Shown in pieces: positions 54,842 through 62,838 of a stretch of DNA of 64,000 nt. Under the pieces are notes generated by a model, which made no database searches, was not told where the DNA came from, and worked only from the letters and a program-made list of their open reading frames with translations. The position numbers and the translations under genes are program-made. The DNA comes from Mangrovimonas sp. TPBH4 (GTDB taxonomy: Bacteria; Bacteroidota; Bacteroidia; Flavobacteriales; Flavobacteriaceae), in NCBI RefSeq assembly GCF_001280505.1, contig NZ_LBIO01000057.1:62001-126000 (forward strand). The letters are read 5' to 3'. Position 1 is the first letter of the stretch. The number at the start of each line of letters is the position of its first letter.

Positions 54842-55615
54842 ATGCCTACAAAAATTGTAATCGATCCCAAAGTAAATGTATCCAAACCAATCCTAGAACA
54901 AGCTTTGCAGCGTTTTGATTCTTCGGGTGAATTAATTGGAACCGGATATAGAAATGTGATTAAAATATTGGATATAAATGGCATACAGAGTAATGTGAAG
55001 TCGTTTAAGGTCCCTAATTGGATCAACCAGGTGGTCTACAATTTTTTCAGGAAAAGTAAGGCCCAACGTTCTTTTGAGTACGCTAGTAAATTGCAGAATA
55101 TGGGCATTGGTACGCCGGATGCCATTGCTTATGTCGAGCATAAAACCCCTTTGTTTTTTAAGGAGAGTTATTATATCAGTAAGCAATTGGAGTACGATTT
55201 CACCATAAGAAAACTAATTGATGACCCTATGTGTGAGGATTACGAACGTATTTTACGCGGGTTTACTAGGTTCACGTACCAACTTCACGAAAAGGGAATT
55301 CACTTTTTAGATCACTCTCCGGGAAATACCTTGATAAAAAAAGTGGACAACGACTATCAATTTTACCTGGTGGATTTGAACAGGATGCGCTTTGAAAAAA
55401 TGGATTTGGATATGCGTTTGAACAATTTTGCCCGTTTGTCACCCAAAGATTATATGTTGGATATTATCAGTGACGAATACGCCACATTAATTGGAGCACC
55501 CAAGGAAGAAATCAAGGAAAAGATGTATTATTTCTCAAAGAAGTTTTCCAGTGGGTTTAAAAAGAAAGAAGCCTTCAAGAAGAAGTACTTTTTTTGGAGG
55601 AAGAAAAAGCGCTAA
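54842..55615 (+). CDS. Lipopolysaccharide kinase-like protein (Kdo/WaaP family)
   Basis: 257 residues. A small protein-kinase fold: SFKVPNWIN (Lys of ATP site), a helix with Glu, HEKGIHFLDHSPGNTLI (catalytic loop with His-x-x-x-x-x-Asp and Asn) and YLVDLNRMRF (metal-binding Asp). These enzymes phosphorylate Kdo or heptose of the LPS core in the cytoplasm. The C-terminus is very Lys/Phe-rich, suggesting membrane association. Its TAA overlaps the TAG of the next, opposite gene. Confidence 0.87.
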   Translation: MPTKIVIDPKVNVSKPILEQALQRFDSSGELIGTGYRNVIKILDINGIQSNVKSFKVPNWINQVVYNFFRKSKAQRSFEYASKLQNMGIGTPDAIAYVEHKTPLFFKESYYISKQLEYDFTIRKLIDDPMCEDYERILRGFTRFTYQLHEKGIHFLDHSPGNTLIKKVDNDYQFYLVDLNRMRFEKMDLDMRLNNFARLSPKDYMLDIISDEYATLIGAPKEEIKEKMYYFSKKFSSGFKKKEAFKKKYFFWRKKKR

Positions 55616-56382
55616 TGCAGGTTTTTGTACAATTCCCGAAGCTTCGTGTATTTTAAAAACGTGATGTTGGCCGTTTGAATGCAAATGACCAAGCCGTTTA
55701 AACCGTCCAAAAAGCCTAATCTTAGCACATACGACTTAAAAAAGGCCCAAGTTGGGTTGAAGACAATTTTCCAGATGCTAGCTTTTTTACCCAAATCAAA
55801 ATAGGCTTTGGCGGCAATGCTTGAAAAATATTCTGTTTTTTGGTTGAATTCTGAATAGGTTTGATAGGTCCAATGCAGCAAGTCGCCTTTCAATTGCCCC
55901 GTTTTGGCTTTAGGGTCGTGCAAGACTACATTGTCGTGCGGATTGATGCCTTTCCAAGACGCTTTTCTACGATCGAAAACACGAAGTTTTCTGTTGGGAT
56001 ACCAATCGGAATGTTTGATCCACTGTCCGCAGAAATTATTGAAACGGTTACAGTAATACCCATCCCATTGCCAATTGTCTTTCAACATTAAAATAGAGTT
56101 CCGTAAGGTTTCCGAAAGGGCTTCATCACCATCCAAGGAAACGATATAATCATGGGAAGCTTGTTGGAGGGCAAAGTTTTTTTGTTCGATATATCCTAAA
56201 AATTGTTGTTCAATAAAAGTGACCTCGAACTTCTCACAGATGGATTTGGTGTTATCGTTTGAGAATGAATCAACCACCACAATTTCATCCACAACACCTA
56301 CTAAGGATTGCAGGCAGCGTTCAATGTTTCGTTCTTCGTTATAGGTAATAATTACCCCTGATAGTTTGAGCATGGTCACCAA
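55612..56382 (-). CDS. Family 2 glycosyltransferase, WaaE/KdtX-like
   Basis: 256 residues, GT-A fold. ITYNEERNIERCLQSL at the N-terminus, VVDSFSNDNT and VSLDGDEALSE (DxD motif, acceptor region), then HWTYQTYSEFNQKTEYFS, a block typical of LPS-core beta-1,4-glucosyltransferases of the WaaE/LgtF type. Probably transfers a hexose to inner-core heptose or Kdo. Divergent from the tandem GT2 genes; tail to tail with the kinase-like gene. Confidence 0.9.
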   Translation of the reverse strand: MVTMLKLSGVIITYNEERNIERCLQSLVGVVDEIVVVDSFSNDNTKSICEKFEVTFIEQQFLGYIEQKNFALQQASHDYIVSLDGDEALSETLRNSILMLKDNWQWDGYYCNRFNNFCGQWIKHSDWYPNRKLRVFDRRKASWKGINPHDNVVLHDPKAKTGQLKGDLLHWTYQTYSEFNQKTEYFSSIAAKAYFDLGKKASIWKIVFNPTWAFFKSYVLRLGFLDGLNGLVICIQTANITFLKYTKLRELYKNLH

Positions 56383-56399
56383 ATTGGATGTAAAAATAG

Positions 56400-56407
56400 T
56401 ATTTTTG
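56400..56407 (+). promoter_or_regulatory. -7 element (TATTTTTG) abutting the 56413 start codon
   Basis: TATTTTTG ends 5 nt before the ATG at 56413, so the transcript is probably leaderless. Confidence 0.5.
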
Positions 56408-56412
56408 CACTA

Positions 56413-57231
56413 ATGGAAACACCAAAGGCCACTGTAATCATCAGCACATACAACCAACCGGAATGGTTGCAAAAAGTGCTGTGGGGATATGAAGTTCAAA
56501 CCGAACCCAATTTCGAGATTCTTATTGCAGATGACGGGTCTTCTAGTGAAACCAAGGACCTAATAGATGGGTTTATAGCGAATTCATCCCTTAACATTAT
56601 ACATGTTTGGCAGGAGGACAATGGGTTTCAAAAGACCAAAATTTTGAATAAGGCCATTGGTTTGGCCAATGCCGAATATTTGATCTTTACGGATGGTGAC
56701 TGTATTCCTAGACGTGATTTTGTGGAAACACATTTAAAACTTCAGCAATCCAATTGTGTGATTTCCGGAGGGTATTTTAAGTTGCCGGAACAAATTTCGA
56801 AGGCTATCACCCAAAAAGAGGTGGAAAGCCAACATTGTTTCAATGCAGAATGGTTGCTGGAGCAAGGCCTTGAAAAGACCTTTAAATTGAATAAATTGAC
56901 CTCGTTTGGGGTAAAATCATGGTTTTTAAATACTTTTACACCTACAAAGGCTACTTTCGATGGGATGAATGTATCTGTTTGGAAACAAGATGTTTTGGAG
57001 GTGAATGGCTTTGATGAACGTATGGAATATGGAGGTGAAGATCGTGAAATAGGGGAGCGATTGATGAATAATGGCTTAAAGTTTATTCAGGCGAGATATA
57101 GCGTTATTTGCGTGCACCTTCATCACGAAAGACCCTATAAAAATGAAGCCGCTTTAAGTAAAAACAAAGCGATACGAAAGCAGACCAAAAAGACAAAATC
57201 TACCGTTACGGCCTACGGAATACAACAGTAA
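56413..57231 (+). CDS. Family 2 glycosyltransferase (tandem paralogue 1)
   Basis: 272 residues, GT-A fold: VIISTYNQPEWLQKVL, ILIADDGSSS, HVWQEDNGFQKTKILNKAI, FTDGDCIPRRDFVE with the DxD metal motif, and GFDERMEYGGEDREIGERL, the galactosyltransferase-like acceptor block (ED of the catalytic base region). Similar to the next gene along its whole length. Likely adds a sugar to the surface glycan. Confidence 0.92.
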   Translation: METPKATVIISTYNQPEWLQKVLWGYEVQTEPNFEILIADDGSSSETKDLIDGFIANSSLNIIHVWQEDNGFQKTKILNKAIGLANAEYLIFTDGDCIPRRDFVETHLKLQQSNCVISGGYFKLPEQISKAITQKEVESQHCFNAEWLLEQGLEKTFKLNKLTSFGVKSWFLNTFTPTKATFDGMNVSVWKQDVLEVNGFDERMEYGGEDREIGERLMNNGLKFIQARYSVICVHLHHERPYKNEAALSKNKAIRKQTKKTKSTVTAYGIQQ

Positions 57232-57235
57232 AGAG

Positions 57236-58060
57236 ATGAGTAAACCAAAAATTTCTATAATTATCAGTACCTATAATTCCGAAGCGTGGTTGGAAAAAGT
57301 GCTTTGGAGTTATGCAGCACAAACCTATAAGGAATTTGAAATTGTCATTGCCGATGATGGATCAAAACAACCTACTTTTGATTTGTTGGACCGTATGAGA
57401 GCTGAGGTCGATTTTCCAATTGTGCATGTATGGCACGAGGACAATGGGTTTCAAAAGTCACAAATCCTGAACAAGGCCATTTTAAAATGTAAAGCCGACT
57501 ATATTTTGATGAGTGATGGCGATTGTATCGCTAGGGAAGATTTTGTGCAGGTGCATATGGATTATCGCGAACCTGGGTTTTTCCTTTCAGGAGGTTACTT
57601 TATGTTGCCAATGTCCATTTCGGAAGTGATTACAAAAGACGATGTTATTTCCCAACGATGCTTTAGAGTGCACTGGCTCAAAGAGCATGGCCTAAAAGTG
57701 TCCTTTAAAAACAATAAGCTGACGGCTTCAGGTTTTAAAAGCAAATTGCTGAATGCCATGACACCAACCAATGCCAGTTGGAACGGACATAATGCTTCTG
57801 GTTGGAAAGAGGATATTTTGGCTGTCAATGGTTTTGATGAGCGTATGCAGTATGGCGGTCAGGATCGGGAGTTGGGAGAACGCTTATTTAATTATGGTAT
57901 AAAGTCGAAGCAAATTAGGTATAGTGCCATTTGTTTGCATTTGGACCATCCAAGAGGCTATAAAAACCAAGAATCCATAGATAAGAATTTGGCCATTCGC
58001 GCTACCACCAAAAAGGAGAAACGGGCTTGGACCGATTTTGGTATCAAAAAGCCGGTTTAA
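57236..58060 (+). CDS. Family 2 glycosyltransferase (tandem paralogue 2)
   Basis: 274 residues with the same plan as its neighbour: IIISTYNSEAWLEKVLW, IVIADDGSKQ, HVWHEDNGFQKSQILNKAI, MSDGDCIAREDF, GFDERMQYGGQDRELGERL and the late RYSAICLHLDHPRGYKN. Gap to the previous stop is 4 bp. The pair is an old tandem duplication, with about half of the residues identical by eye; different substrate specificities are possible. Stop TAA overlaps the stop of the opposite GT9 gene. Confidence 0.92.
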   Translation: MSKPKISIIISTYNSEAWLEKVLWSYAAQTYKEFEIVIADDGSKQPTFDLLDRMRAEVDFPIVHVWHEDNGFQKSQILNKAILKCKADYILMSDGDCIAREDFVQVHMDYREPGFFLSGGYFMLPMSISEVITKDDVISQRCFRVHWLKEHGLKVSFKNNKLTASGFKSKLLNAMTPTNASWNGHNASGWKEDILAVNGFDERMQYGGQDRELGERLFNYGIKSKQIRYSAICLHLDHPRGYKNQESIDKNLAIRATTKKEKRAWTDFGIKKPV

Positions 58061-59118
58061 AACTGATTTAGGTAGTTTTCCAATTTCGGTAAGATCAATT
58101 CAGGAGGGAAGGCCTCGTAAAGGGCAAACACATCATCTTTCATGTCACTTAAGGATTTCCCTTCATAAAGTTCTGGCTTTTCATCTTTAAGATGAACGGA
58201 CACATTGGTGGTCCCATTTTCAAACATGTTCCAAGCTTCTTTTTTGATCCAGGGAGAAAAAATCGTGAATGTAGGCACCTCAAGTGCCTTGGCCATATTT
58301 ACTGCGCCCCCTTCATTACCAATCAGTGCCGAACAGTGGTTGGTCAATGCCAAAAATTCCCTAATACTTTTACCAAAAACGTCGAAGTAGATATGTTTTT
58401 TTGTAGCCTTATTACAGAAATTGTAAACGGTCTTGGCTTCTGTAATTTGATTCGGAATATAATTGAATAAAATCTGTCCTTGGGTTTTGGCAACTATGGC
58501 ATCAATAAGTTTGGCCATATGTGGCAAGGGATAGGTTTTGGTGTTGGCACTTCCCAAAACACCAATCATAAAAAGCGGTTGTTCTAAACTGATGCCTGTA
58601 TTTACCAATCGTTCCTTGGCTGAAGATTTTTCATTATCGGTCAGATAAATTTTAGGTTTTATGATAGTTTCTGAAAGGGATTCAGAAATGGGGTGTAACA
58701 GTTGTAACCTGTTTTCTATGGCAAGCCCAGCGTTGGTAGCTGGTACTTTTTTGTTCTCAAACGTATGGGTGTAGATGTATGAAGTGTAGGATTTGTGTTG
58801 TGAAATCTTCATTTCGGCACCTGAGAAGGCGGCCATCAATCCACTGGTAAACTTGCTGTATACATCAACGACGATATCGTACTCCTCTTTTTTAATGACT
58901 TTCAGAAAATTCAAGAACTTCAATTTGCTCGCTTTTATTTCTGGAGTCACAAATAAAAACCGATCAATAAAAGGATTGTTCTCAACAACAGGATAGGTGT
59001 TGTTGTTGATGACGTAGTGCAGTTCACTCTTAGGATATTTCTTTTTGAGGGCCTCAAACAAAATACTTGTTGTGAGCACGTCACCAATCATTTTCTTTTG
59101 AATAATAAGTATTTTCAC
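58057..59118 (-). CDS. Glycosyltransferase family 9 (heptosyltransferase-like)
   Basis: 353 residues, GT-B fold. MKILIIQKKMIGDVLTTSIL carries the conserved IGDV(L) start of WaaC/WaaF/RfaQ-type enzymes; the C-terminal CSALIGNEGGAVNMAKALEV with GNEGG is the nucleotide-sugar motif of GT9, and TFTIFSPWIKKEAW follows. It probably transfers heptose (or another ADP-activated sugar) to the LPS inner core. Last gene of the glycan cluster. Confidence 0.9.
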   Translation of the reverse strand: MKILIIQKKMIGDVLTTSILFEALKKKYPKSELHYVINNNTYPVVENNPFIDRFLFVTPEIKASKLKFLNFLKVIKKEEYDIVVDVYSKFTSGLMAAFSGAEMKISQHKSYTSYIYTHTFENKKVPATNAGLAIENRLQLLHPISESLSETIIKPKIYLTDNEKSSAKERLVNTGISLEQPLFMIGVLGSANTKTYPLPHMAKLIDAIVAKTQGQILFNYIPNQITEAKTVYNFCNKATKKHIYFDVFGKSIREFLALTNHCSALIGNEGGAVNMAKALEVPTFTIFSPWIKKEAWNMFENGTTNVSVHLKDEKPELYEGKSLSDMKDDVFALYEAFPPELILPKLENYLNQF

Positions 59119-59154
59119 GTTTAAGGAAGTCGGTTAATAACGGTAGGTTAAAAA

Positions 59155-59185
59155 CACAAACACCCTTAAGGAAAGAGTGTTTGTG
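59155..59185 (-). terminator. Terminator after dapD
   Basis: 12-bp stem with one mismatch (59155-59166 with 59174-59185) followed on the minus strand by a T-run, 14 bp past the dapD stop. Confidence 0.8.
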
Positions 59186-59198
59186 AAAATATATGTGA

Positions 59199-60014
59199 TT
59201 ACACGGCTACATCGTACTCGCGTAACGCATTGTTTAAAGAAGTCTTTTTATCGGTACTTTCTTTACGTTTTCCAATAATCAAGGCACATGGCACTTGGTA
59301 TTCACCAGCAGCGAATTTCTTTGTATAGCTTCCAGGGATCACTACAGACCTTGCAGGAACTACACCTTTCATTTCAACAGGCTCGTCTCCGGTTACGTCA
59401 ATGATTTTTGTAGAAGCCGTCAAGCACACATTTGCACCCAATACTGCTTCTTTTTCAACGCGAACACCTTCTACAACGATACAACGAGAACCGATAAAGG
59501 CATTGTCTTCAATAATAACTGGAGCAGCTTGAAGTGGCTCTAAAACTCCACCAATTCCAACACCACCAGATAGGTGTACGTTTTTACCAATTTGCGCGCA
59601 ACTTCCAACAGTAGCCCAAGTGTCTACCATCGTTCCTTCGTCTACGTAAGCACCAATATTAACATAACTAGGCATTAAAATAGTACCTGCAGAAATATAA
59701 GCTCCGTGACGTGCCACAGCATGAGGAACGACTCTAATTCCTTTTTCTGCATAGCCTTTCTTTAATGGAATTTTATCGTGGTATTCAAAAATGCCTACTT
59801 CCAAAGTCTCCATTTTTTGGATAGGGAAATAAAGCACTACGGCTTTCTTTACCCATTCGTTTACCTGCCATCCATCGGCAGTTGGTTCGGCAACTCTCAA
59901 CTCTCCAGAGTCAAGTAAAGTGATCACTTTTCTAATGCTGTCAATGGTAGATTGCTCTGTCAACAAAGCTCTGTCTTCCCAAGCGTTTTCAATAATCTGT
60001 TGTAATTCGTTCAT
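59199..60014 (-). CDS. dapD: Tetrahydrodipicolinate N-succinyltransferase
   Basis: Lysine/diaminopimelate pathway enzyme that succinylates tetrahydrodipicolinate. 271 residues from the ATG at 60012-60014; the frame opens at 60035, but a -7 element (60037-60044) lies directly before that first ATG, so the inner start is right, and MNELQQIIENAWEDR fits the family start. The left-handed parallel beta-helix is seen as hexapeptide repeats (GAYISAGTILMPSYVNIGAY, IGSRCIVVEGV). Its pathway partner lysA is at 27974. Confidence 0.95.
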   Translation of the reverse strand: MNELQQIIENAWEDRALLTEQSTIDSIRKVITLLDSGELRVAEPTADGWQVNEWVKKAVVLYFPIQKMETLEVGIFEYHDKIPLKKGYAEKGIRVVPHAVARHGAYISAGTILMPSYVNIGAYVDEGTMVDTWATVGSCAQIGKNVHLSGGVGIGGVLEPLQAAPVIIEDNAFIGSRCIVVEGVRVEKEAVLGANVCLTASTKIIDVTGDEPVEMKGVVPARSVVIPGSYTKKFAAGEYQVPCALIIGKRKESTDKKTSLNNALREYDVAV

Positions 60015-60036
60015 TGTTGTCATTTCAAAATTCATG

Positions 60037-60044
60037 CAAAGATA
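60037..60044 (-). promoter_or_regulatory. -7 element (TATCTTTG) for dapD
   Basis: Minus-strand TATCTTTG ends one base before the ATG at 60033-60035, showing that this ATG is unlikely to be the start and that the ATG at 60012-60014 is used. Confidence 0.6.
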
Positions 60045-60138
60045 AGCCGATAATTTTTACTTAAAAAGGAGATGCTTAAATAATGGGGATTTAGGAGAAA
60101 ATTGGCAAAGCCTTTAGAAAATATGGATTTTAAAATGG

Positions 60139-60146
60139 TATTTTTG
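60139..60146 (+). promoter_or_regulatory. -7 element (TATTTTTG) for ruvX, abutting the start codon
   Basis: TATTTTTG ends 4 nt before the ruvX ATG; transcription would begin at or within the codon. Confidence 0.5.
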
Positions 60147-60150
60147 TGGC

Positions 60151-60567
60151 ATGAATGGAAGAATTTTAGCTATTGATTTTGGAACTAAACGCACAGGTAT
60201 AGCCATAACAGATGAGTTGCAGATTATTGCTTCTGGACTTACTACAGTTGCCACAAAGGAGTTGTTGCCATTTTTGGAAGATTACCTTTCAAAGGAACAA
60301 GTTGTTTGCTTTGTGGTGGGAGAACCTAAGCGATTGAATGATGAGCCTTCGCAAAGTGAGGCAGCCATTCTGCCGTTTTTGAAAAAGTTGGAAGCTCGCT
60401 TTCCAGATGTGCCTATTGAAAGGGTCGATGAGCGCTTTACCTCCAAAATGGCCTTTCAAACTATGATCGATAGCGGGCTGAAAAAAAAGCAGCGCCAAAA
60501 TAAGGCCCTGATAGATGAGATTAGTGCCACCATAATTCTACAAAGCTATCTCTCTTCCAAACAATAA
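60151..60567 (+). CDS. ruvX: Holliday junction resolvase-like protein RuvX/YqgF
   Basis: 138-residue RNase-H-fold nuclease thought to act on pre-16S rRNA 5' end or on junction DNA. ILAIDFGTKRTGIAITDE gives the first catalytic Asp (residue 9); VVGEPKRLND, then PIERVDERFTSKMA with the second acidic pair, and the C-terminal KALIDEISATIILQSYL with the last Asp/Glu. Complete and of normal length. Promoter abuts the ATG. Confidence 0.95.
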   Translation: MNGRILAIDFGTKRTGIAITDELQIIASGLTTVATKELLPFLEDYLSKEQVVCFVVGEPKRLNDEPSQSEAAILPFLKKLEARFPDVPIERVDERFTSKMAFQTMIDSGLKKKQRQNKALIDEISATIILQSYLSSKQ

Positions 60568-60644
60568 GTGAAAAGCATGATTGGAATTGAGTGTTCGAAC
60601 TCAATTAAATGAAGCCTAAAATTTCAAAAACGGTGTAATAGTTG

Positions 60645-60652
60645 TACTTTTG
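60645..60652 (+). promoter_or_regulatory. -7 element (TACTTTTG) for def
   Basis: TACTTTTG, 20 nt upstream of the peptide deformylase ATG. Confidence 0.55.
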
Positions 60653-60672
60653 CATCCGAAAATAACAGACCT

Positions 60673-61263
60673 ATGATTTTACCAATTGTTGCCTACGGTG
60701 ACGCCGTCTTGAGAAAAATGGGTGAAAATATCACTCAGGATTATCCACAATTAGACACGCTTATTGCAAACATGTACGAAACCATGTATGGGGCATATGG
60801 TGTTGGCTTGGCTGCGCCACAAATTGGTTTGCCAATTCGCTTGTTTATTGTAGATACAGAGCCTTTTGCAGAGGATGAAGCATTTACTCCGGAAGAGCAA
60901 GAGCAATTGAAAAATTTCAAGCGCACCTTTATCAATGCCGAGATTTTGGAGGAAGAAGGAGAAGAATGGGCCTTTAATGAGGGCTGTTTGAGCATTCCAG
61001 ATGTACGTGAGGACGTTTTTAGAAAGCCAAAAATCAAGATTCAGTACCAAGATGAAAATTTCGAGACAAAGGTTGAGGAATTTGACGGTTTGATTGCCAG
61101 AGTCATCCAGCATGAGTACGATCATATTGATGGTGTATTGTTTACAGACAAGCTTTCTTCCTTAAAAAAACGTTTGATAAAAGGAAAGCTTGCCAATATT
61201 TCCAAAGGGAAAATTAGAGTGGATTACAAAATGCGTTTCCCACTTTTAAAAAAGAAACGCTAA
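60673..61263 (+). CDS. def: Peptide deformylase
   Basis: Removes the N-formyl group from nascent proteins. 196 residues, all three motifs present: GVGLAAPQIG at 43-52, EGCLSIP at 103-109 (metal ligand Cys105), QHEYDHIDG at 146-154 (His147, Glu148, His151). Slightly longer than the E. coli enzyme owing to an insertion near 62-85 rich in Glu. Single gene with own promoter. Confidence 0.97.
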   Translation: MILPIVAYGDAVLRKMGENITQDYPQLDTLIANMYETMYGAYGVGLAAPQIGLPIRLFIVDTEPFAEDEAFTPEEQEQLKNFKRTFINAEILEEEGEEWAFNEGCLSIPDVREDVFRKPKIKIQYQDENFETKVEEFDGLIARVIQHEYDHIDGVLFTDKLSSLKKRLIKGKLANISKGKIRVDYKMRFPLLKKKR

Positions 61264-61289
61264 GAGTTAGGAGAGCTTAGGCAAAAAAT

Positions 61290-61297
61290 TATATTTG
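61290..61297 (+). promoter_or_regulatory. -7 element (TATATTTG) for the DUF5606 gene
   Basis: TATATTTG, 31 nt upstream of the ATG at 61329. Confidence 0.5.
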
Positions 61298-61328
61298 CCA
61301 GCACAAAATTAAAAAGTCAATACAATTT

Positions 61329-61769
61329 ATGGGATTAGATAAAATTCTTTCCATTTCAGGAAAGCCGGGATTATACAAAATAGTAACTCAAACAAGAAAT
61401 GGAATTATTGCTGAGTCGCTTATTGATAGCAAACGTATCTCTGTAAACGTACACAACAACATTAGTGTATTGAGTGAGATTGCGGTATATACGTTAACAG
61501 AGGAGTTGCCTTTGTTCAAGGTGTTTGAAAAGATCATGGAGAAGGAAGAAGGAAAAGCAACTTCCATTAGCCATAAAGATGGTAAGGAAGCTTTGGAAGA
61601 GTACTTTTTCGGAATTCTTCCAGATTATGATGAAGATCGCGTATATGCTAGTGATATCAAGAAAATTGTTCAATGGTACAACTTGCTACAAAGCAACGAT
61701 ATGTTAGCGGCTGTTGAAGAAACTTCTAAAGCAGTAGCAGAGGCGGAAGCAGCTTCCGAAGAAGAATAA
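61329..61769 (+). CDS. DUF5606 family protein
   Basis: 146-residue cytoplasmic protein of the Bacteroidota-specific DUF5606 family. The N-terminus (DKILSISGKPGLYKIVTQT) looks like a small beta barrel and the middle is helical (ALEEYFFGILPDYDEDRVY, then a helix SDIKKIVQWYNLL); the tail is Ala/Glu-rich. Function unknown. It lies next to def; codon bias suggests good expression. Its own terminator follows. Confidence 0.88.
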   Translation: MGLDKILSISGKPGLYKIVTQTRNGIIAESLIDSKRISVNVHNNISVLSEIAVYTLTEELPLFKVFEKIMEKEEGKATSISHKDGKEALEEYFFGILPDYDEDRVYASDIKKIVQWYNLLQSNDMLAAVEETSKAVAEAEAASEEE

Positions 61770-61785
61770 AAAACTATCCAAATGT

Positions 61786-61820
61786 GTTTACCTAAAGACA
61801 CACTTTGTCTTTGGGTAAAC
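61786..61820 (+). terminator. Hairpin after the DUF5606 gene
   Basis: 14-bp stem (61786-61799 with 61807-61820, one G-T pair) with a 7-nt loop. No T-run follows, and it overlaps the -33 region of the mazG promoter, so it may also affect mazG. Confidence 0.6.
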
Positions 61821-61839
61821 GCAAATAGTTGTACTTTTG
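61810..61839 (+). promoter_or_regulatory. mazG promoter (TTTG-N18-TACTTTTG)
   Basis: TTTG at 61810-61813 and TACTTTTG at 61832-61839, 25 nt upstream of the ATG. It is preceded by, and partly inside, the hairpin at 61786-61820. Confidence 0.6.
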
Positions 61840-61864
61840 GTCATTCAAATCCTAAGCCTTTATT

Positions 61865-62638
61865 ATGACAGATAAAACAGTACAACTTAAAGCCTTTGAA
61901 CGTTTGTTGGTAATTATGGATGAATTGCGAGAGCAATGCCCATGGGATCGCAAACAGACCTTAGAATCTTTAAGGCACCTTACCATAGAAGAAGTTTACG
62001 AGTTGGGAGACGCCATCCTTGATAATGATTTGGAAGAAATCAAAAAGGAATTGGGCGATGTCCTGTTGCACATTGTGTTTTATTCCAAAATAGGAAGTGA
62101 AACACAAGCCTTCGATATAGCCGATGTATGCAATAGTATTTGTGATAAGTTAATCGATCGCCATCCGCACATTTATGGAGATGTAAAAGTGAATGATGAA
62201 GAGGATGTAAAACGCAACTGGGAACAGTTAAAGCTTAAGGAAGGGAAGAAAAGTGTACTGGAAGGTGTGCCTAGGAGTCTGCCTGCCATGGTAAAGGCCA
62301 GTCGTATTCAGGATAAGGTGGCAGGTGTGGGCTTTGATTGGGAAGAACCCCATCAAGTCTGGGAAAAGGTAGAGGAAGAGTTACAGGAACTGCATGCAGA
62401 GGTAGAAAAAGGTGATGTAGAAGCGATAGAAAATGAATTGGGAGATGTGTTTTTTTCTATGATTAACTATGCTCGCTTTTTAAAAATAAACCCCGAAAAT
62501 GCTCTGGAGCGTACCAATAAAAAATTTATTTCCCGATTCAAATATTTGGAATCCAAAGCCAAGGAATTGAACAAATCACTTCAGGATATGACCCTTAGGG
62601 AAATGGATGTGTACTGGGAGGAAGCAAAAAAACAATAA
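61865..62638 (+). CDS. mazG: Nucleoside triphosphate pyrophosphohydrolase MazG
   Basis: 257-residue enzyme that hydrolyses NTPs to NMP and pyrophosphate, cleaning the pool of damaged nucleotides. Two MazG domains: N-terminal RLLVIMDELREQCPWDRKQT with TIEEVYELGDAI and ELGDVLLHIVF (E-E-x-x-E and E-x-x-D metal motifs), and C-terminal EVEKGDVEAIENELGDVFF. Normal length. It has its own promoter. Confidence 0.95.
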   Translation: MTDKTVQLKAFERLLVIMDELREQCPWDRKQTLESLRHLTIEEVYELGDAILDNDLEEIKKELGDVLLHIVFYSKIGSETQAFDIADVCNSICDKLIDRHPHIYGDVKVNDEEDVKRNWEQLKLKEGKKSVLEGVPRSLPAMVKASRIQDKVAGVGFDWEEPHQVWEKVEEELQELHAEVEKGDVEAIENELGDVFFSMINYARFLKINPENALERTNKKFISRFKYLESKAKELNKSLQDMTLREMDVYWEEAKKQ

Positions 62639-62800
62639 TTTTTTAATTTTTTTCACATCTCATAATCCAAATACAAGAGTTGCTACGTATATGTAATATA
62701 GAACTATGATTATAGTTTAATAATCATAAGTAGGTTAGCCTTAATTTAAAATAAGCGGATTTATTTTAAGGTTTTAAATTTAGTTTAGTTAGGGGTCAAT

Positions 62801-62838
62801 ATCCTATCTGTGGGCAACCACAGATAGGATTTGATTTT
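62801..62838. terminator. Terminator between mazG and the DUF349 gene
   Basis: Perfect 13-bp stem (62801-62813 with 62818-62830) with a GCAA tetraloop, followed on the plus strand by TTGATTTTTT. It lies between convergent genes; the minus-strand side has only a weak T-run. Confidence 0.85.
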
